Below are positions 24,041-32,608 of a stretch of DNA of 39,575 bases, piece by piece. How positions within the stretch are numbered: position 1 is the stretch's first letter; each line of letters begins with the position of its first letter. The translations under genes and the position numbers were made by a program. The stretch is from NCBI GenBank assembly GCA_002254365.1, contig NIUT01000146.1, forward strand, positions 42,264 through 81,838, in the 5' to 3' direction. The notes under the pieces were generated by a model that saw only the letters and a list, made by a program, of their open reading frames with translations, ran no database searches and was not told the origin of the DNA. The stretch is from Nitrospira sp. UW-LDO-01 (GTDB lineage Bacteria > Nitrospirota > Nitrospiria > Nitrospirales > Nitrospiraceae).

Positions 24041-24874
24041 ATGAGCTTGAACGGTCGTCCATTGTGCTGCCAATGCAAGGCGTTCCGATGGAACCAGGTA
24101 TGGAGAAACTTAGGCATTGGGCTGATTCTGCTCAATCTCGTAGCCTGTCGTTCTCTTGGTGTTCTTGGTGATCCAGGGATGTCGGATCTTCAGCTCACGG
24201 TCGATGTGCTCAACGTATCGTTGAAAGATGCGCAGCAGGCAATGGCAGAATTGCGTGCAGAAGTCGAGGTGCGGAACCAGGAGTTGGCTGAGACGCAGGT
24301 GATGCGCGCGCAGCTCGAAGGGCGGGCTCGAGAAGCGGAGAGCCGGTTGAGCGAGGCTCGCCATGTGATTGCTTTGCAACGGGAAGAGCTAGCCGAATCC
24401 AGGGCTGATCGGGAGCGAATTGCCAGGACAAGAGCAGCACTTCAGAGTCAGCTCAAACAGCTGCGAAAACAACTATCAAGAATCGAGAAGCAGGCATCTG
24501 GAAGTATTTCTCCAGCCATCATGAATTTTCAGGAAGAGAAGCTGCTGAGGCCAGTGCCGGCAGGTATGAAAGAGGCTGTAACGTTCGGTGATTCGCTAGA
24601 AGATCGTCGAGCCCTTCCGCCATCGGATGAGGCGATGTCTGGGGTAATGTCGGTTGATCGAGGGGAGGGACTGGCTCAATCGTCGATACTCGTTACACCA
24701 TCACGAGTCATGATCAAATCTGGAGATACGCTGTGGAGTCTTGCCCACCGATATCGTACCTCTGTGCATCAGCTCATGGCCGTCAACGCGCTCTCCACAG
24801 ATTATATTCAAGCGGGGCAGAGTCTTTGGTTGACGGAGTCGGTGGTGGATGGCTCAGAACTCAAACAACGGTAG
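24041..24874 (+). CDS. LysM coiled-coil lipoprotein in the secretion operon
   Basis: This 277-residue protein starts MSLNGRPLCCQCKAFRWNQVWRNLGIGLILLNLVACRS, a lipoprotein signal with lipobox LVAC (Cys36). A long coiled coil covers about residues 50-150 (LKDAQQAMAELRAEVEVRNQELAETQVMRAQLEGRAREAESRLSEARHVIALQREELAESRADRERIARTRAALQ). A LysM domain closes it (VMIKSGDTLWSLAHRYRTSVHQLMAVNALSTDYIQAGQSLWL), expected to bind peptidoglycan. I use the ATG at 24041, eight bases after the pseudopilin stop, because the track start at 23948 lies deep in that gene. It sits between pseudopilin and GspF genes and may anchor the machine to the cell wall. Confidence 0.85.
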   Translation: MSLNGRPLCCQCKAFRWNQVWRNLGIGLILLNLVACRSLGVLGDPGMSDLQLTVDVLNVSLKDAQQAMAELRAEVEVRNQELAETQVMRAQLEGRAREAESRLSEARHVIALQREELAESRADRERIARTRAALQSQLKQLRKQLSRIEKQASGSISPAIMNFQEEKLLRPVPAGMKEAVTFGDSLEDRRALPPSDEAMSGVMSVDRGEGLAQSSILVTPSRVMIKSGDTLWSLAHRYRTSVHQLMAVNALSTDYIQAGQSLWLTESVVDGSELKQR

Positions 24875-24895
24875 TCCTGTCGAAGGGCCGGAGCT

Positions 24896-26110
24896 ATGGC
24901 AGTATTTGCGTACCGAGTTGCACGATCTGACGGATCCATGATTCAAGGATCTCTGGAAGGAGAAGGGGAAGCGGCCGTTCGCGCGAAACTCGAATCACAA
25001 GGACTGCTGGTTTTTTCCCTCAACCGACGTGGGGCGCACTCAATGCCAAGCCCACGATCTTGGTCATTCGGTGGGCTTCCTCTCGGGCAGTTCATGATTT
25101 TCAATCAGGAATTATTGGCGCTTATCAAGTCTGGGTTGCCGATCTTACGAGTCTGGGACTTGTTGATTGATCGCGCAGGGCATCCAGGATTTCGGCAAGT
25201 ATTACGCGACGTAAAAGAAGACATCCGAAGTGGTGCCTCCGCATCGGAGGCGTTGGCAAAACATACCGCCTATTTCCCGGATCTGTATGTGGCGACCATC
25301 AAGGCTGGTGAGCAGTCGGGCAATCTTTCAGAGGTGCTGCAGCGGTATGTCGTGTATCTGAAGCTGATGATCGGGCTTCGTCAAAAGATGACGAAGGCGA
25401 TTTCTTATCCGATTTTCCTTGTTGTGATCGGCGTGGCCGTGATCGGTTTCTTGGTGGCCTATGTCATGCCCACATTTGTATCTGTGTATGGAGAAACGGG
25501 GAAGACTTTACCATGGGCGACACAGCTGTTGTTGCAGCTGGTTGCACATGCAGAGGCATGGGGCTTGGCTGCGATGATCATCCTGGTTGGGTTAATACTC
25601 AGCATTCGTACCTATTATGCCACTTCCGCCGGGCAGCTTATGATTGACCGTTTCATACTGCATCTTCCACTGGTGGGAACAATAGCAGTTAAACATAACA
25701 CCGTGCAGTTCACGAGAACATTGGGGACCATTCTTGCCGGAGGAACCCCACTTGTGGATGCCTTGCAGGGGGCACGGGCAGCTGTCTCAAATCGTTTTGT
25801 CTCCTCTCGTCTGGTTGGAGCCGTTGAGGAGATTCGGGAAGGAACAACCTTAGCTGATGCCCTGGAGCGCTGTCAGGTGCTGCCCAAGCTGGTGATTGAG
25901 ATGCTGTCGGTCGGTGAGGAGACGGGGTCGCTCGAAGCGATGCTGAAGGATGTGGCGGAATTTTACGAAGCGGATATGGATACGCAACTCAGCCAGCTTA
26001 CAACCTGGATGGAGCCAGCGTTGTTGCTTGTGATGGGAGTCCTGGTGGGCGGGATTGTGATCGTGATGTACCTTCCCGTTTTTCAAATGGCTGGAACGGT
26101 GGGCGGGTAG
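24896..26110 (+). CDS. gspF: GspF/PilC inner-membrane platform protein
   Basis: This 404-residue protein is built like GspF/PilC. An N-terminal cytoplasmic segment (FAYRVARSDGSMIQGSLEGEGEAAVRAKLESQGLLVFSL) leads into two repeated T2SSF domains with membrane helices. In domain 1 (about 70-192) see FNQELLALIKSGLPILRVWDLL and FPDLYVATIKAGEQSGNLSEVLQRYV, then ISYPIFLVVIGVAVIGFLVAYVMPTF. In domain 2 see FTRTLGTILAGGTPLVDALQGA and MLSVGEETGSLEAMLKDVAEFYE, then PALLLVMGVLVGGIVIVMYLPVF. GspF couples the ATPase to the growing pseudopilus. It lies about 20 bases after the LysM gene. It belongs to a common operon with the other machine parts. Confidence 0.95.
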   Translation: MAVFAYRVARSDGSMIQGSLEGEGEAAVRAKLESQGLLVFSLNRRGAHSMPSPRSWSFGGLPLGQFMIFNQELLALIKSGLPILRVWDLLIDRAGHPGFRQVLRDVKEDIRSGASASEALAKHTAYFPDLYVATIKAGEQSGNLSEVLQRYVVYLKLMIGLRQKMTKAISYPIFLVVIGVAVIGFLVAYVMPTFVSVYGETGKTLPWATQLLLQLVAHAEAWGLAAMIILVGLILSIRTYYATSAGQLMIDRFILHLPLVGTIAVKHNTVQFTRTLGTILAGGTPLVDALQGARAAVSNRFVSSRLVGAVEEIREGTTLADALERCQVLPKLVIEMLSVGEETGSLEAMLKDVAEFYEADMDTQLSQLTTWMEPALLLVMGVLVGGIVIVMYLPVFQMAGTVGG

Positions 26111-26146
26111 CCTGCGAGAAATCTATGAGGCTTTGGGAGTCTGTAT

Positions 26147-27874
26147 ATGTTGCGTAGCCTAGCGCGGCCCAGCTTGGCGGAGGTCTTAGTCAGTCAGGGT
26201 GTGCTGACAAGGCACAAGGTGGACGAGGTGTTCCGTCGTGTGAAGGGAGTGCCGGCTGCCTTAGGGAAGGCCTTGACCGATGATGGACTCCTGTCGGAAG
26301 ACCAGCTCGCTCATGCGTTGGCCAGTCAATACGGGCTGACGTACGATCCACTGACGAACTTTCGGATCAATCCTCAGTACTATGAGTCCATCTCGATCAA
26401 ATGGATGCAGCGCGTTCCGTTTGTGCCTCTGAACGAGCAGGCAGGGGTGTTGACGATTGCCGTTGCGGAACCCCACAACCTGCTGGGCCTGGACGAATTG
26501 GAACTGTTGGTTGGAAAACCGTTGGAGCTTGTTGTCAGTCCCAGAAGCGCCATCATGGCGGCACTGGAACGCAGTGAAGGGTCGAGCCAAGTACTCCGCG
26601 AGTTTGAAGCAGAATATCGATCAGTCTTGGTCAAAGAAGATGAGCGAGGGGAAGAGATACTTGCGCTGGATCATGCCGGAGAAGACCAGAGCCCGACGGT
26701 CAAACTGCTGGACTCAATCTTACTGAACGCCATGCAACGCCGAGCGAGCGATATCCACATCGAAGCGGCGGATCGTGCGACCAACGTCAAATTGCGTGTC
26801 GATGGGATTCTTGTTCCAGCCATGGAGCCGTTGGATATTCGATTACACGCTCCCCTGGTATCACGCCTCAAAGTGATGTCGGATCTCGACATTGCGGAGC
26901 GCCGTGTTCCTCAAGACGGAAGTTTCCGCATGCGACTGGATCGAAAAACAGTAGATTTCCGTGTGTCCATCTTGCCCAGTGTCTTTGGGGAGTCCGTGGT
27001 CATCAGAATCCTGGATCGAGATTCGATTGCGACCGGAGTCTCAGACTTGAAGCTTGAGCGTCTTGGTTTTAATCCGGAAGATCTGAAACGATTTCGAAAG
27101 TCGATCACACGCCCGCACGGCATGGTGTTGGTGACCGGGCCGACCGGAAGTGGGAAGACGACGACATTGTACGCCGCGATCTCGGAAATGAACACGCTGG
27201 AAGACAAGCTGATCACGATCGAAGATCCAGTCGAATACCAGCTATCGGGTGTGGTGCAGATTCCGGTCAATGAAAAGAAGGGACTCACCTTTGCCCGAGG
27301 TCTTCGGTCTATTCTCCGTCATGATCCGGATAAGATTATGGTCGGCGAAATTCGTGATGCTGAGACCGCACAGATCGCTATTCAGTCTGCGCTAACAGGA
27401 CATCTGGTCCTTACGACGGTTCATGCCAACAACGTCTTTGATGTCATTGGACGGTTCGCCTCGATGGGGATTGACGCCTATAATTTTCTGGCTGCGCTCA
27501 ATTGCGTGTTGGCTCAACGACTGGTTCGAATCCTGTGCCCATCCTGTCGGACCCCGGGAAAAGCACCACAGGCTCTGATTGAAGAATCAGGGTTGGACTA
27601 TGAGCAGTACAAGAATACGTTATTTTACGAGGGGCCAGGCTGTCCGCAATGTCATGGAACTGGATATCGAGGGAGAAAGTGCATTACGGAGTTTCTGGAT
27701 TTGACAGATGAGATTAAGGAGATGATTCATGCGGAACGACCACTCTCCGAGATCAGGTATCGAGCCGTAACCGGTGGAATGATTACGCTTCGGCAGTCGG
27801 CTCTCAACAAGGTGTTGAACGGCGAGACATCACTTCGTGAGATCAATCGTGTCACGTTCAGCGAGGAAGGCTAG
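26147..27874 (+). CDS. gspE: GspE/PilB-type secretion ATPase
   Basis: This 575-residue ATPase has an N-terminal MshEN/T2SSE_N domain (LAEVLVSQGVLTRHKVDEVFRRVKGVPAALGKALTDDGLLSEDQLAHALASQYG). The core has Walker A GPTGSGKTT (about 331-339), an Asp box (TIEDPVEYQL), Walker B (KIMVGEIRDAETAQIAIQSALTGHLVLTTVHAN) and the tetra-Cys zinc motif CPSCRTPG...GCPQCHGTGYRGR. It powers pseudopilus assembly in the cytoplasm with GspF and GspL/PilM. Similarity is shared between type II secretion and MSHA/type IV pilus ATPases. It follows the gspF stop by about 36 bases and is preceded by a GGGAG site. Confidence 0.95.
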   Translation: MLRSLARPSLAEVLVSQGVLTRHKVDEVFRRVKGVPAALGKALTDDGLLSEDQLAHALASQYGLTYDPLTNFRINPQYYESISIKWMQRVPFVPLNEQAGVLTIAVAEPHNLLGLDELELLVGKPLELVVSPRSAIMAALERSEGSSQVLREFEAEYRSVLVKEDERGEEILALDHAGEDQSPTVKLLDSILLNAMQRRASDIHIEAADRATNVKLRVDGILVPAMEPLDIRLHAPLVSRLKVMSDLDIAERRVPQDGSFRMRLDRKTVDFRVSILPSVFGESVVIRILDRDSIATGVSDLKLERLGFNPEDLKRFRKSITRPHGMVLVTGPTGSGKTTTLYAAISEMNTLEDKLITIEDPVEYQLSGVVQIPVNEKKGLTFARGLRSILRHDPDKIMVGEIRDAETAQIAIQSALTGHLVLTTVHANNVFDVIGRFASMGIDAYNFLAALNCVLAQRLVRILCPSCRTPGKAPQALIEESGLDYEQYKNTLFYEGPGCPQCHGTGYRGRKCITEFLDLTDEIKEMIHAERPLSEIRYRAVTGGMITLRQSALNKVLNGETSLREINRVTFSEEG

Positions 27875-27878
27875 CGAG

Positions 27879-28874
27879 ATGTGGGATTGGGCCAGGCGTC
27901 CCCCACAACGGTGTTTGAAATTCGGCACTGACTGCCTCGGATGGGCGGAGTGTGAGCGAAGCTGGTATGGGCGTCTTCGCCAGAGATACGGCATATCTCC
28001 CCTCGAAGTAGGCGCGATGAGGTCTTCACCCACAGTTGACAATGTGTCACAGCCATCGATCTTGGCTTCACAAGTTTGTGCATTAGCCGGTGTAGGCGGG
28101 AAGCGTTCTTTCATGAGAGGAGCCTTCTTCTCAGAACTTCCTCGGCGCATTGCGGTCTTGCTTCCTGACACAGCGGTGCGAACAGCGGTTTTATATCTCG
28201 ATCAGATTCCGATCAGACGTGAAGAGCGCGACGCGTTGATTCGGTGGCGATTGGGACAAGAGCAGATCTCCCCGCTGAATAGCGCGAAGATTGTGTCGCA
28301 GGTTTTTGGGGGTCATGGAGAAGGTCCGGAGCGTAGGTATACGGTCCTGGCTGTGGCCGTTCAAGAGTCGATTCTCAGTCAATACGAATCACTCTGTGAA
28401 TCTGTTGGCTTAATTCCCTCCGAGGTGGGAATCACGAGCTTGCGGCTGTTTGACCTCTGGAAGAGAATGTCACGGACGGCGGGTTGGTTACGCCACGATG
28501 TCTTGTGGATCACGCTAGCCGACCGATCGCTGACGATCATGGTCTTTCAACGGGGCCAGATCGTGTTCTACCGTTGCAAGCTATTGGGGGAGGACGCTTT
28601 AGAGGTCCTGGCTACAGCCGATTTGCAGAATAGGATTCTTGATGAGTGTCGTGCTTCCCTTGAGGTTTGTCAACAGCAGCATCCCTCCGTCGAGATACAT
28701 GACGCGGTGATCTGTGGCGATGGAGAGATGGCCTCGTTGCAGGCGGAGCTTCAGGGGCAACTCCAGCTTGCCGTGCAACAATTCGGTTGGAAATCAGTCG
28801 AAAAGCTTGGATGGGAAGCGAAGGGGAGCCAGCAAGGCATGGCCGCACTAGCCGCAATAGCAGGGGTTTCATAG
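27879..28874 (+). CDS. PilM/GspL-like cytoplasmic assembly protein
   Basis: This 331-residue protein sits at the position of pilM/gspL (between the ATPase and pilN). It has an actin-like fold signature: an N-terminal strand segment (CLKFGTDCLGWAECERSWYGRL), IAVLLPDTAVRTAVLYLDQIPIRREERDALIRWRLGQEQI, VLAVAVQESILSQYESLCESVGLIPSEVGITSLRLFDL, and a C-terminal part (DVLWITLADRSLTIMVFQRGQIVFYRCKLLG). It lacks a membrane helix, more like PilM than full GspL. PilM-type proteins link the GspE ATPase to PilN at the membrane. ATG 27879 is set by GAGGAAGG at 27863-27870; the track start at 27837 overlaps gspE. Family call is from context plus pattern. Confidence 0.8.
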   Translation: MWDWARRPPQRCLKFGTDCLGWAECERSWYGRLRQRYGISPLEVGAMRSSPTVDNVSQPSILASQVCALAGVGGKRSFMRGAFFSELPRRIAVLLPDTAVRTAVLYLDQIPIRREERDALIRWRLGQEQISPLNSAKIVSQVFGGHGEGPERRYTVLAVAVQESILSQYESLCESVGLIPSEVGITSLRLFDLWKRMSRTAGWLRHDVLWITLADRSLTIMVFQRGQIVFYRCKLLGEDALEVLATADLQNRILDECRASLEVCQQQHPSVEIHDAVICGDGEMASLQAELQGQLQLAVQQFGWKSVEKLGWEAKGSQQGMAALAAIAGVS

Positions 28875-28875
28875 C

Positions 28876-29505
28876 ATGGCAGCGAACAGTGCGTGGAGCA
28901 AATGGCCCGTTGAATTCCTTGCGCAGGTTCAATCAGGGAATCGTACAGGTCGGCAGTTCCAGATCAACTTATCCAGCCGGTATCGGGCGGGGATGACAAC
29001 GTATCGGACCTGGTTGATCAGCGCATGTATTGGACTTCTCTTGAGTATTGCTTGGAGCCTCTGGCAAGGAGTCTTGCTCTATGAGCAGAGTCAGATCATC
29101 GAGGCTGAACTGGAGCGAGTTCGCCAACTCGATCAGATGGTGATGGCTGAAGCCAGGAAGGAGGGGATTGATCTGTCCGAAGGTGCGTTGAAACGATTGT
29201 CCTCCGAAGTTGACCTGGCGAATCAGCTGCTTGAAAAACGGACATTCTCTTGGACCACGTTTTTAGGGGAATTGGAACAAACAATCCCTCCACGTCTTGC
29301 GCTCACGAGCATTCGTCTTGATCAGGCTGGCAAGACGGTTCAGCTCACCGGAACGGCAACGAACTTAGAAGAGATCACGGCGTTTACGGTTGGGTTGCAA
29401 AATCATGCCACATTCAAGGATCCAGTCTTGGCTCAGCATCGAGTTGGATCTGGCGGGCTGGTTGAATTTGACGTGACCGTGCGGTATCGACAAACCGGAG
29501 CATGA
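28876..29505 (+). CDS. PilN-like inner-membrane assembly protein
   Basis: This 209-residue protein has a single transmembrane helix (TWLISACIGLLLSIAWSLWQGVLLY) after a basic N-terminal segment. A coiled-coil stretch follows, then a PilN-type ferredoxin-like periplasmic domain: RTFSWTTFLGELEQTIPPRLALTSIRLDQAGKTVQLTGTATNLEEITAFTVGLQNHATFKDPVL. The conserved L-E-x-x-x-P core of PilN is visible. It starts one base after the PilM-like gene. PilN recruits PilM and pairs with PilO in the alignment complex. The long N-terminal 40 residues before the helix are unusual for PilN and could bind the PilM-like partner. Confidence 0.82.
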   Translation: MAANSAWSKWPVEFLAQVQSGNRTGRQFQINLSSRYRAGMTTYRTWLISACIGLLLSIAWSLWQGVLLYEQSQIIEAELERVRQLDQMVMAEARKEGIDLSEGALKRLSSEVDLANQLLEKRTFSWTTFLGELEQTIPPRLALTSIRLDQAGKTVQLTGTATNLEEITAFTVGLQNHATFKDPVLAQHRVGSGGLVEFDVTVRYRQTGA

Positions 29506-29508
29506 AGG

Positions 29509-30081
29509 ATGAGAGAGCGTCTGATCGCATTGCTGCAGCATCCCTTTGCTCCATTACTTCCCTGGAGCGGCATTGCGATGGGGCTTTTTGTGGTGCTGAT
29601 CTTTGTACAGTCTATTGGGCTTGCAGATCTGCAAGCCAAGCGTCAACGAGTAGAGGCAGAATGGGGAACTGTTCGCCAGTCGTTGGTGCATCACCGAGAA
29701 GCGAGGAATGCCGCCAAGGATCTAACTCAGGTTTGGGCGTTGCTTCCTGGTGAGCGAGACTTTGGCCCACTGGCGTTGGGGATTTCGGATGAGGCCAAGC
29801 GTGAGGGGGTTGTTCTACCGGCGTTGTCCTACAAGACGGAACCTACCACTGTCGCCCATACGACCAAAGGGCTATTACAGGGGTCGATGAGTGGGCGATA
29901 CGAGGATCTCCGGCGATTCATCCATGATCTGGAGACGGCAGACGAGTTATTGTTCATTGAGGATCTGGAGTTGAATCGAGCCGGGAGTCTACAGAATGCA
30001 GCTCTGACCTTTAACATAAAAATCGCAACCTATCTAAAAGCGGATCACGAGAAACGGAACATCCAGGAGATAATTCGCTAG
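29509..30081 (+). CDS. PilO-like inner-membrane assembly protein
   Basis: This 190-residue protein has one transmembrane helix (WSGIAMGLFVVLIFVQSIGLADL) followed by a coiled coil (QAKRQRVEAEWGTVRQSLVHHREARNAAKDLTQ). A PilO/GspM-like domain ends it, with LALGISDEAKREGVVLPALSYKT, GSMSGRYEDLRRFIHDLETADELLFIEDLELNR and AALTFNIKIATYL. It is the partner of PilN in the alignment complex. The start lies three bases after the pilN-like stop. Size and layout fit PilO. Confidence 0.82.
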   Translation: MRERLIALLQHPFAPLLPWSGIAMGLFVVLIFVQSIGLADLQAKRQRVEAEWGTVRQSLVHHREARNAAKDLTQVWALLPGERDFGPLALGISDEAKREGVVLPALSYKTEPTTVAHTTKGLLQGSMSGRYEDLRRFIHDLETADELLFIEDLELNRAGSLQNAALTFNIKIATYLKADHEKRNIQEIIR

Positions 30082-30083
30082 CC

Positions 30084-30671
30084 ATGGATGCAACGAAGAA
30101 GGTGATGATGGCAGGCTCGCTGATCCTCATATGGGCTGCGTTGGCAGTTTGGCAGTGGAATTTGCTGGAAGCGCCAGTTCGTGTTCCCCTAACCAATGTC
30201 ACAGGTCCCGGGACAGGAGGTCGTCAGTCGGACGGAAGAGGGGCAGGGTTGCATGTCAATCTGAGCCTGCTTAAGGCCACAGCGATGGAACGTGATGCCA
30301 CCTATATGATGCCTCGGAATATTTTCTCAATGACATCTGTCGAGGGAACACTCCCGGTGAGTTCTGACGTGGTCGTGCCTGATCAGGAAGAGACACAGGC
30401 AACGGAGTCTCTCACGGATCAGGGTGGTGTCGCAGAGTCGGGGCCGATCAAATATTTGGGGTTCCTGCGTATGGGGGAGGGGGTAACGACCAGTCAGTCT
30501 GTGGCGGTACTTCGCAAGGATGACGATGTCTTGGTGCTCAAGGCCGGTGATCGTATTGACAACCGGCTGGTGCTCAAAAAAATCACGCCTGAGAATGTGA
30601 CCGTGCGGGATTCTGGTGCACAAGTAGACCGGATGGTTGGGTTGTCGGACGAGGCCGAAGCCCAGGAGTGA
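30084..30671 (+). CDS. PilP/GspC-like pilotin-loop protein
   Basis: This 195-residue protein has an N-terminal membrane segment (VMMAGSLILIWAALAVWQWNLL), a Pro/Gly/Ser-rich linker (to about residue 118), and a small C-terminal beta-domain (GPIKYLGFLRMGEGVTTSQSVAVLRKDDDVLVLKAGDRIDNRLVLKKITPENVTVRD). The domain resembles the homology region of GspC and PilP, which touches the secretin N0 domain. It lacks a PDZ domain. It starts two bases after the pilO-like stop, so it is in the same operon. I call it PilP/GspC-like from position and architecture; sequence alone is weak. Confidence 0.7.
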   Translation: MDATKKVMMAGSLILIWAALAVWQWNLLEAPVRVPLTNVTGPGTGGRQSDGRGAGLHVNLSLLKATAMERDATYMMPRNIFSMTSVEGTLPVSSDVVVPDQEETQATESLTDQGGVAESGPIKYLGFLRMGEGVTTSQSVAVLRKDDDVLVLKAGDRIDNRLVLKKITPENVTVRDSGAQVDRMVGLSDEAEAQE

Positions 30672-30675
30672 CACA

Positions 30676-31221
30676 ATGATGCGGCGTTCTGCAGCATGGT
30701 TGAGAGGGACTGAGGCAGGGTTTTCCTATCTTATGGTCATGCTGGCCGTGACACTCATGGGGTTTTTGATGACCGTTGCAGCGAAGCAGTGGAAGACGAT
30801 AATCCAGCGGGAACTCGAGATGGACTTACTGGCCAAGGGCATGGAGATTCAAGCGGCGTTGGCCCTGTATTCGGCGACAGCGAAGGCAGGAAGGGTCATG
30901 CCAGGCGAGATCTATCCTCACACGCTCGCTGAGCTGACACGGCCCCCCAAACCGTTTCTCAGGAAGGTGTATCTTGATCCGGTAGGACATGGCGAATGGG
31001 AACTGCTGCGAGCCCCGACGGGAGGAATCATGGGGGTCCGAAGCACGAGTAAGCTCAGGCCCATCAAACAGAACAACTTTCCATTGGTCGTTCGTCATTT
31101 TCAGGGTAAACCGACTCACCATGACTGGGTCTTTCAACATCCCAGTCCCTCTCAGAGAGGGGTGCTGGGGCCACCCATGCCTGTGGGTGGGGGACCAGGA
31201 CGGATACCCACAGTGAACTAG
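30676..31221 (+). CDS. Pseudopilin-like protein lacking Glu5
   Basis: This 181-residue protein carries a prepilin-type start GTEAG|FSYLMVMLAVTLMGFLMTVAAKQW: the Gly/Phe junction and hydrophobic helix are present, but position 5 of the mature form is Met, not Glu. The head (QRELEMDLLAKGMEIQAALALYSA, YPHTLAELTRPPKPFLRKVYLDPVGHGEWELL, GGIMGVRSTSKLRPIKQNNFP) resembles a known group of Glu-less type II secretion pseudopilins. AGGAGTG precedes ATG 30676. It is the last gene of the operon, five bases after the PilP-like stop. It may cap the pseudopilus, as GspK (also Glu-less) does. Confidence 0.78.
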   Translation: MMRRSAAWLRGTEAGFSYLMVMLAVTLMGFLMTVAAKQWKTIIQRELEMDLLAKGMEIQAALALYSATAKAGRVMPGEIYPHTLAELTRPPKPFLRKVYLDPVGHGEWELLRAPTGGIMGVRSTSKLRPIKQNNFPLVVRHFQGKPTHHDWVFQHPSPSQRGVLGPPMPVGGGPGRIPTVN

Positions 31222-31375
31222 GTTCTTGTTTCGATACAGATTAGGACGTTCCCGATCTTGATTGTTTGCTACATCGGTAGTGACATAGGTACAATCATGT
31301 GCTGTCGAGTGTGACCATGCAGAGAGTTTCTCGTGTCTTTTGGGGAATAGCCACGTAGTGGGAGGAATGTGAGAT

Positions 31376-32389
31376 ATGCGTATATTGATCACAGGCGGGG
31401 CGGGATTCTTAGGGAGCCATTTGGCCGAGTCGCTCGTTGGCCAAGGGCATCAGGTTATCAGTATGGACAATCTCAGCACCGGCAAAGTGGAGAACGTCGC
31501 CCATTTGATGGGGAATGAGCTGTTTTCGTTCGTGAAGTATAACGTCTGTGATTACATTCATGTCGAGGGCCATCTTGATGCGGTCATGCATTTTGCCTCG
31601 CCTGCGAGTCCTCAAGATTATCTCGACATGCCGATTGCGACAATGAAGGTCGGTGGATTGGGAACACATAAGGCCTTGGGGTTGGCGAAAGCAAAAGGGG
31701 CGCGCTTTCTTATCGCAAGCACATCGGAAGTCTATGGGGATCCTCTGGTCAACCCGCAACCCGAATCCTATTGGGGGAACGTCAATCCCATTAGCCCCCG
31801 GGGCGTCTATGATGAAGCGAAGCGTTTTGCCGAGGCAATGACTATGGCGTATCAACGCTATCATGGTCTCGATACAAGGATCGTCCGTATTTTTAATACG
31901 TTTGGCCCAAGGATGAGACCGAACGATGGACGGGTGGTCTCGAATTTCATCGTGCAAGCTATTCAGGGAAAGCCGCTCACGGTGTATGGCGACGGCAATC
32001 AAACCAGAAGTTTTTGTTATGTCGATGACCTCGTGCGCGGCATCATTGCGCTGCTCTTTGTGGATTCCGACAAGACGGTCGAGCAGCGGACCGACCGAAA
32101 ATCGTTTTTCATCAAGCAGGAGTCCAACCAAGTCAGCAGTGTTCATGACCCGGTCAATATCGGGAATCCTCGGGAACTGACGGTGCTGCAGATCGCCAAG
32201 GAAATTCTGAAACTCACGCGGTCGTCGAGTCAGATTACCCACCATCCCTTGCCGGCCGATGATCCGAAAGTGAGACGACCGGATATTACTCGGGCGAAGA
32301 TGTTTCTGAAGTGGGAACCTCAGGTCGAGCTAGAGGATGCGTTAGTGAAAACCATCCAATACTTCAAAAAAGCTTTGGCAGGTTGCTGA
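31376..32389 (+). CDS. UDP-glucuronate decarboxylase-like SDR enzyme
   Basis: This 337-residue extended short-chain dehydrogenase has cofactor motif [14 protein letters not shown], catalytic STSEVYGDP with Tyr145-x3-Lys149 ([11 protein letters not shown]), and substrate motif [24 protein letters not shown]. This fits UDP-glucuronic acid decarboxylase (UXS, making UDP-xylose) better than UDP-glucose 4-epimerase. An insert of about 27 residues ([26 protein letters not shown]) interrupts the segment between [12 protein letters not shown] and PVNIGNP. It is preceded by GGGAGGAATG and follows the secretion operon by about 150 bases. With the upstream UDP-hexosamine dehydrogenase it suggests surface-glycan synthesis near the secretion cluster. 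Confidence 0.87.
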   Translation: MRILITGGAGFLGSHLAESLVGQGHQVISMDNLSTGKVENVAHLMGNELFSFVKYNVCDYIHVEGHLDAVMHFASPASPQDYLDMPIATMKVGGLGTHKALGLAKAKGARFLIASTSEVYGDPLVNPQPESYWGNVNPISPRGVYDEAKRFAEAMTMAYQRYHGLDTRIVRIFNTFGPRMRPNDGRVVSNFIVQAIQGKPLTVYGDGNQTRSFCYVDDLVRGIIALLFVDSDKTVEQRTDRKSFFIKQESNQVSSVHDPVNIGNPRELTVLQIAKEILKLTRSSSQITHHPLPADDPKVRRPDITRAKMFLKWEPQVELEDALVKTIQYFKKALAGC

Positions 32390-32608
32390 AAATCTCCATG
32401 GTCGCGCATTCTGCCTCAATAGCTTGATTCCACAAGGCTCGCAAGGGGGAGCGTTCAGGATATCGAGACCATCTGATAAGGCGCATGCTCGCACCTATTA
32501 TTGGTATCTTGCCAACGAACGAGGTCACCGGACAGTTCAATATTCTGCTGAGGTGGCGGATATCAATGGGCTGAATGTCTTCTCCGATACCACGCAGTTG
32601 TCGAACGC

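Noticed and set aside
31258-31295. TTGATT / TACAAT as promoter of the UXS-like gene
   Set aside because: Spacing is 26 bases, too long; TTGCTA at 18 bases is too weak to claim.
31409-32245. 278-residue minus-strand ORF
   Set aside because: It is antisense to the UXS-like gene, which has clear catalytic motifs; the minus-strand product shows no family features.
32390-32608. Small ORFs between the UXS-like gene and proA
   Set aside because: Track ORFs on both strands here (32424-32612 plus, 32364-32693 minus) lack ribosome sites and any domain pattern; the gap is under 300 bases and seems to be leader DNA.
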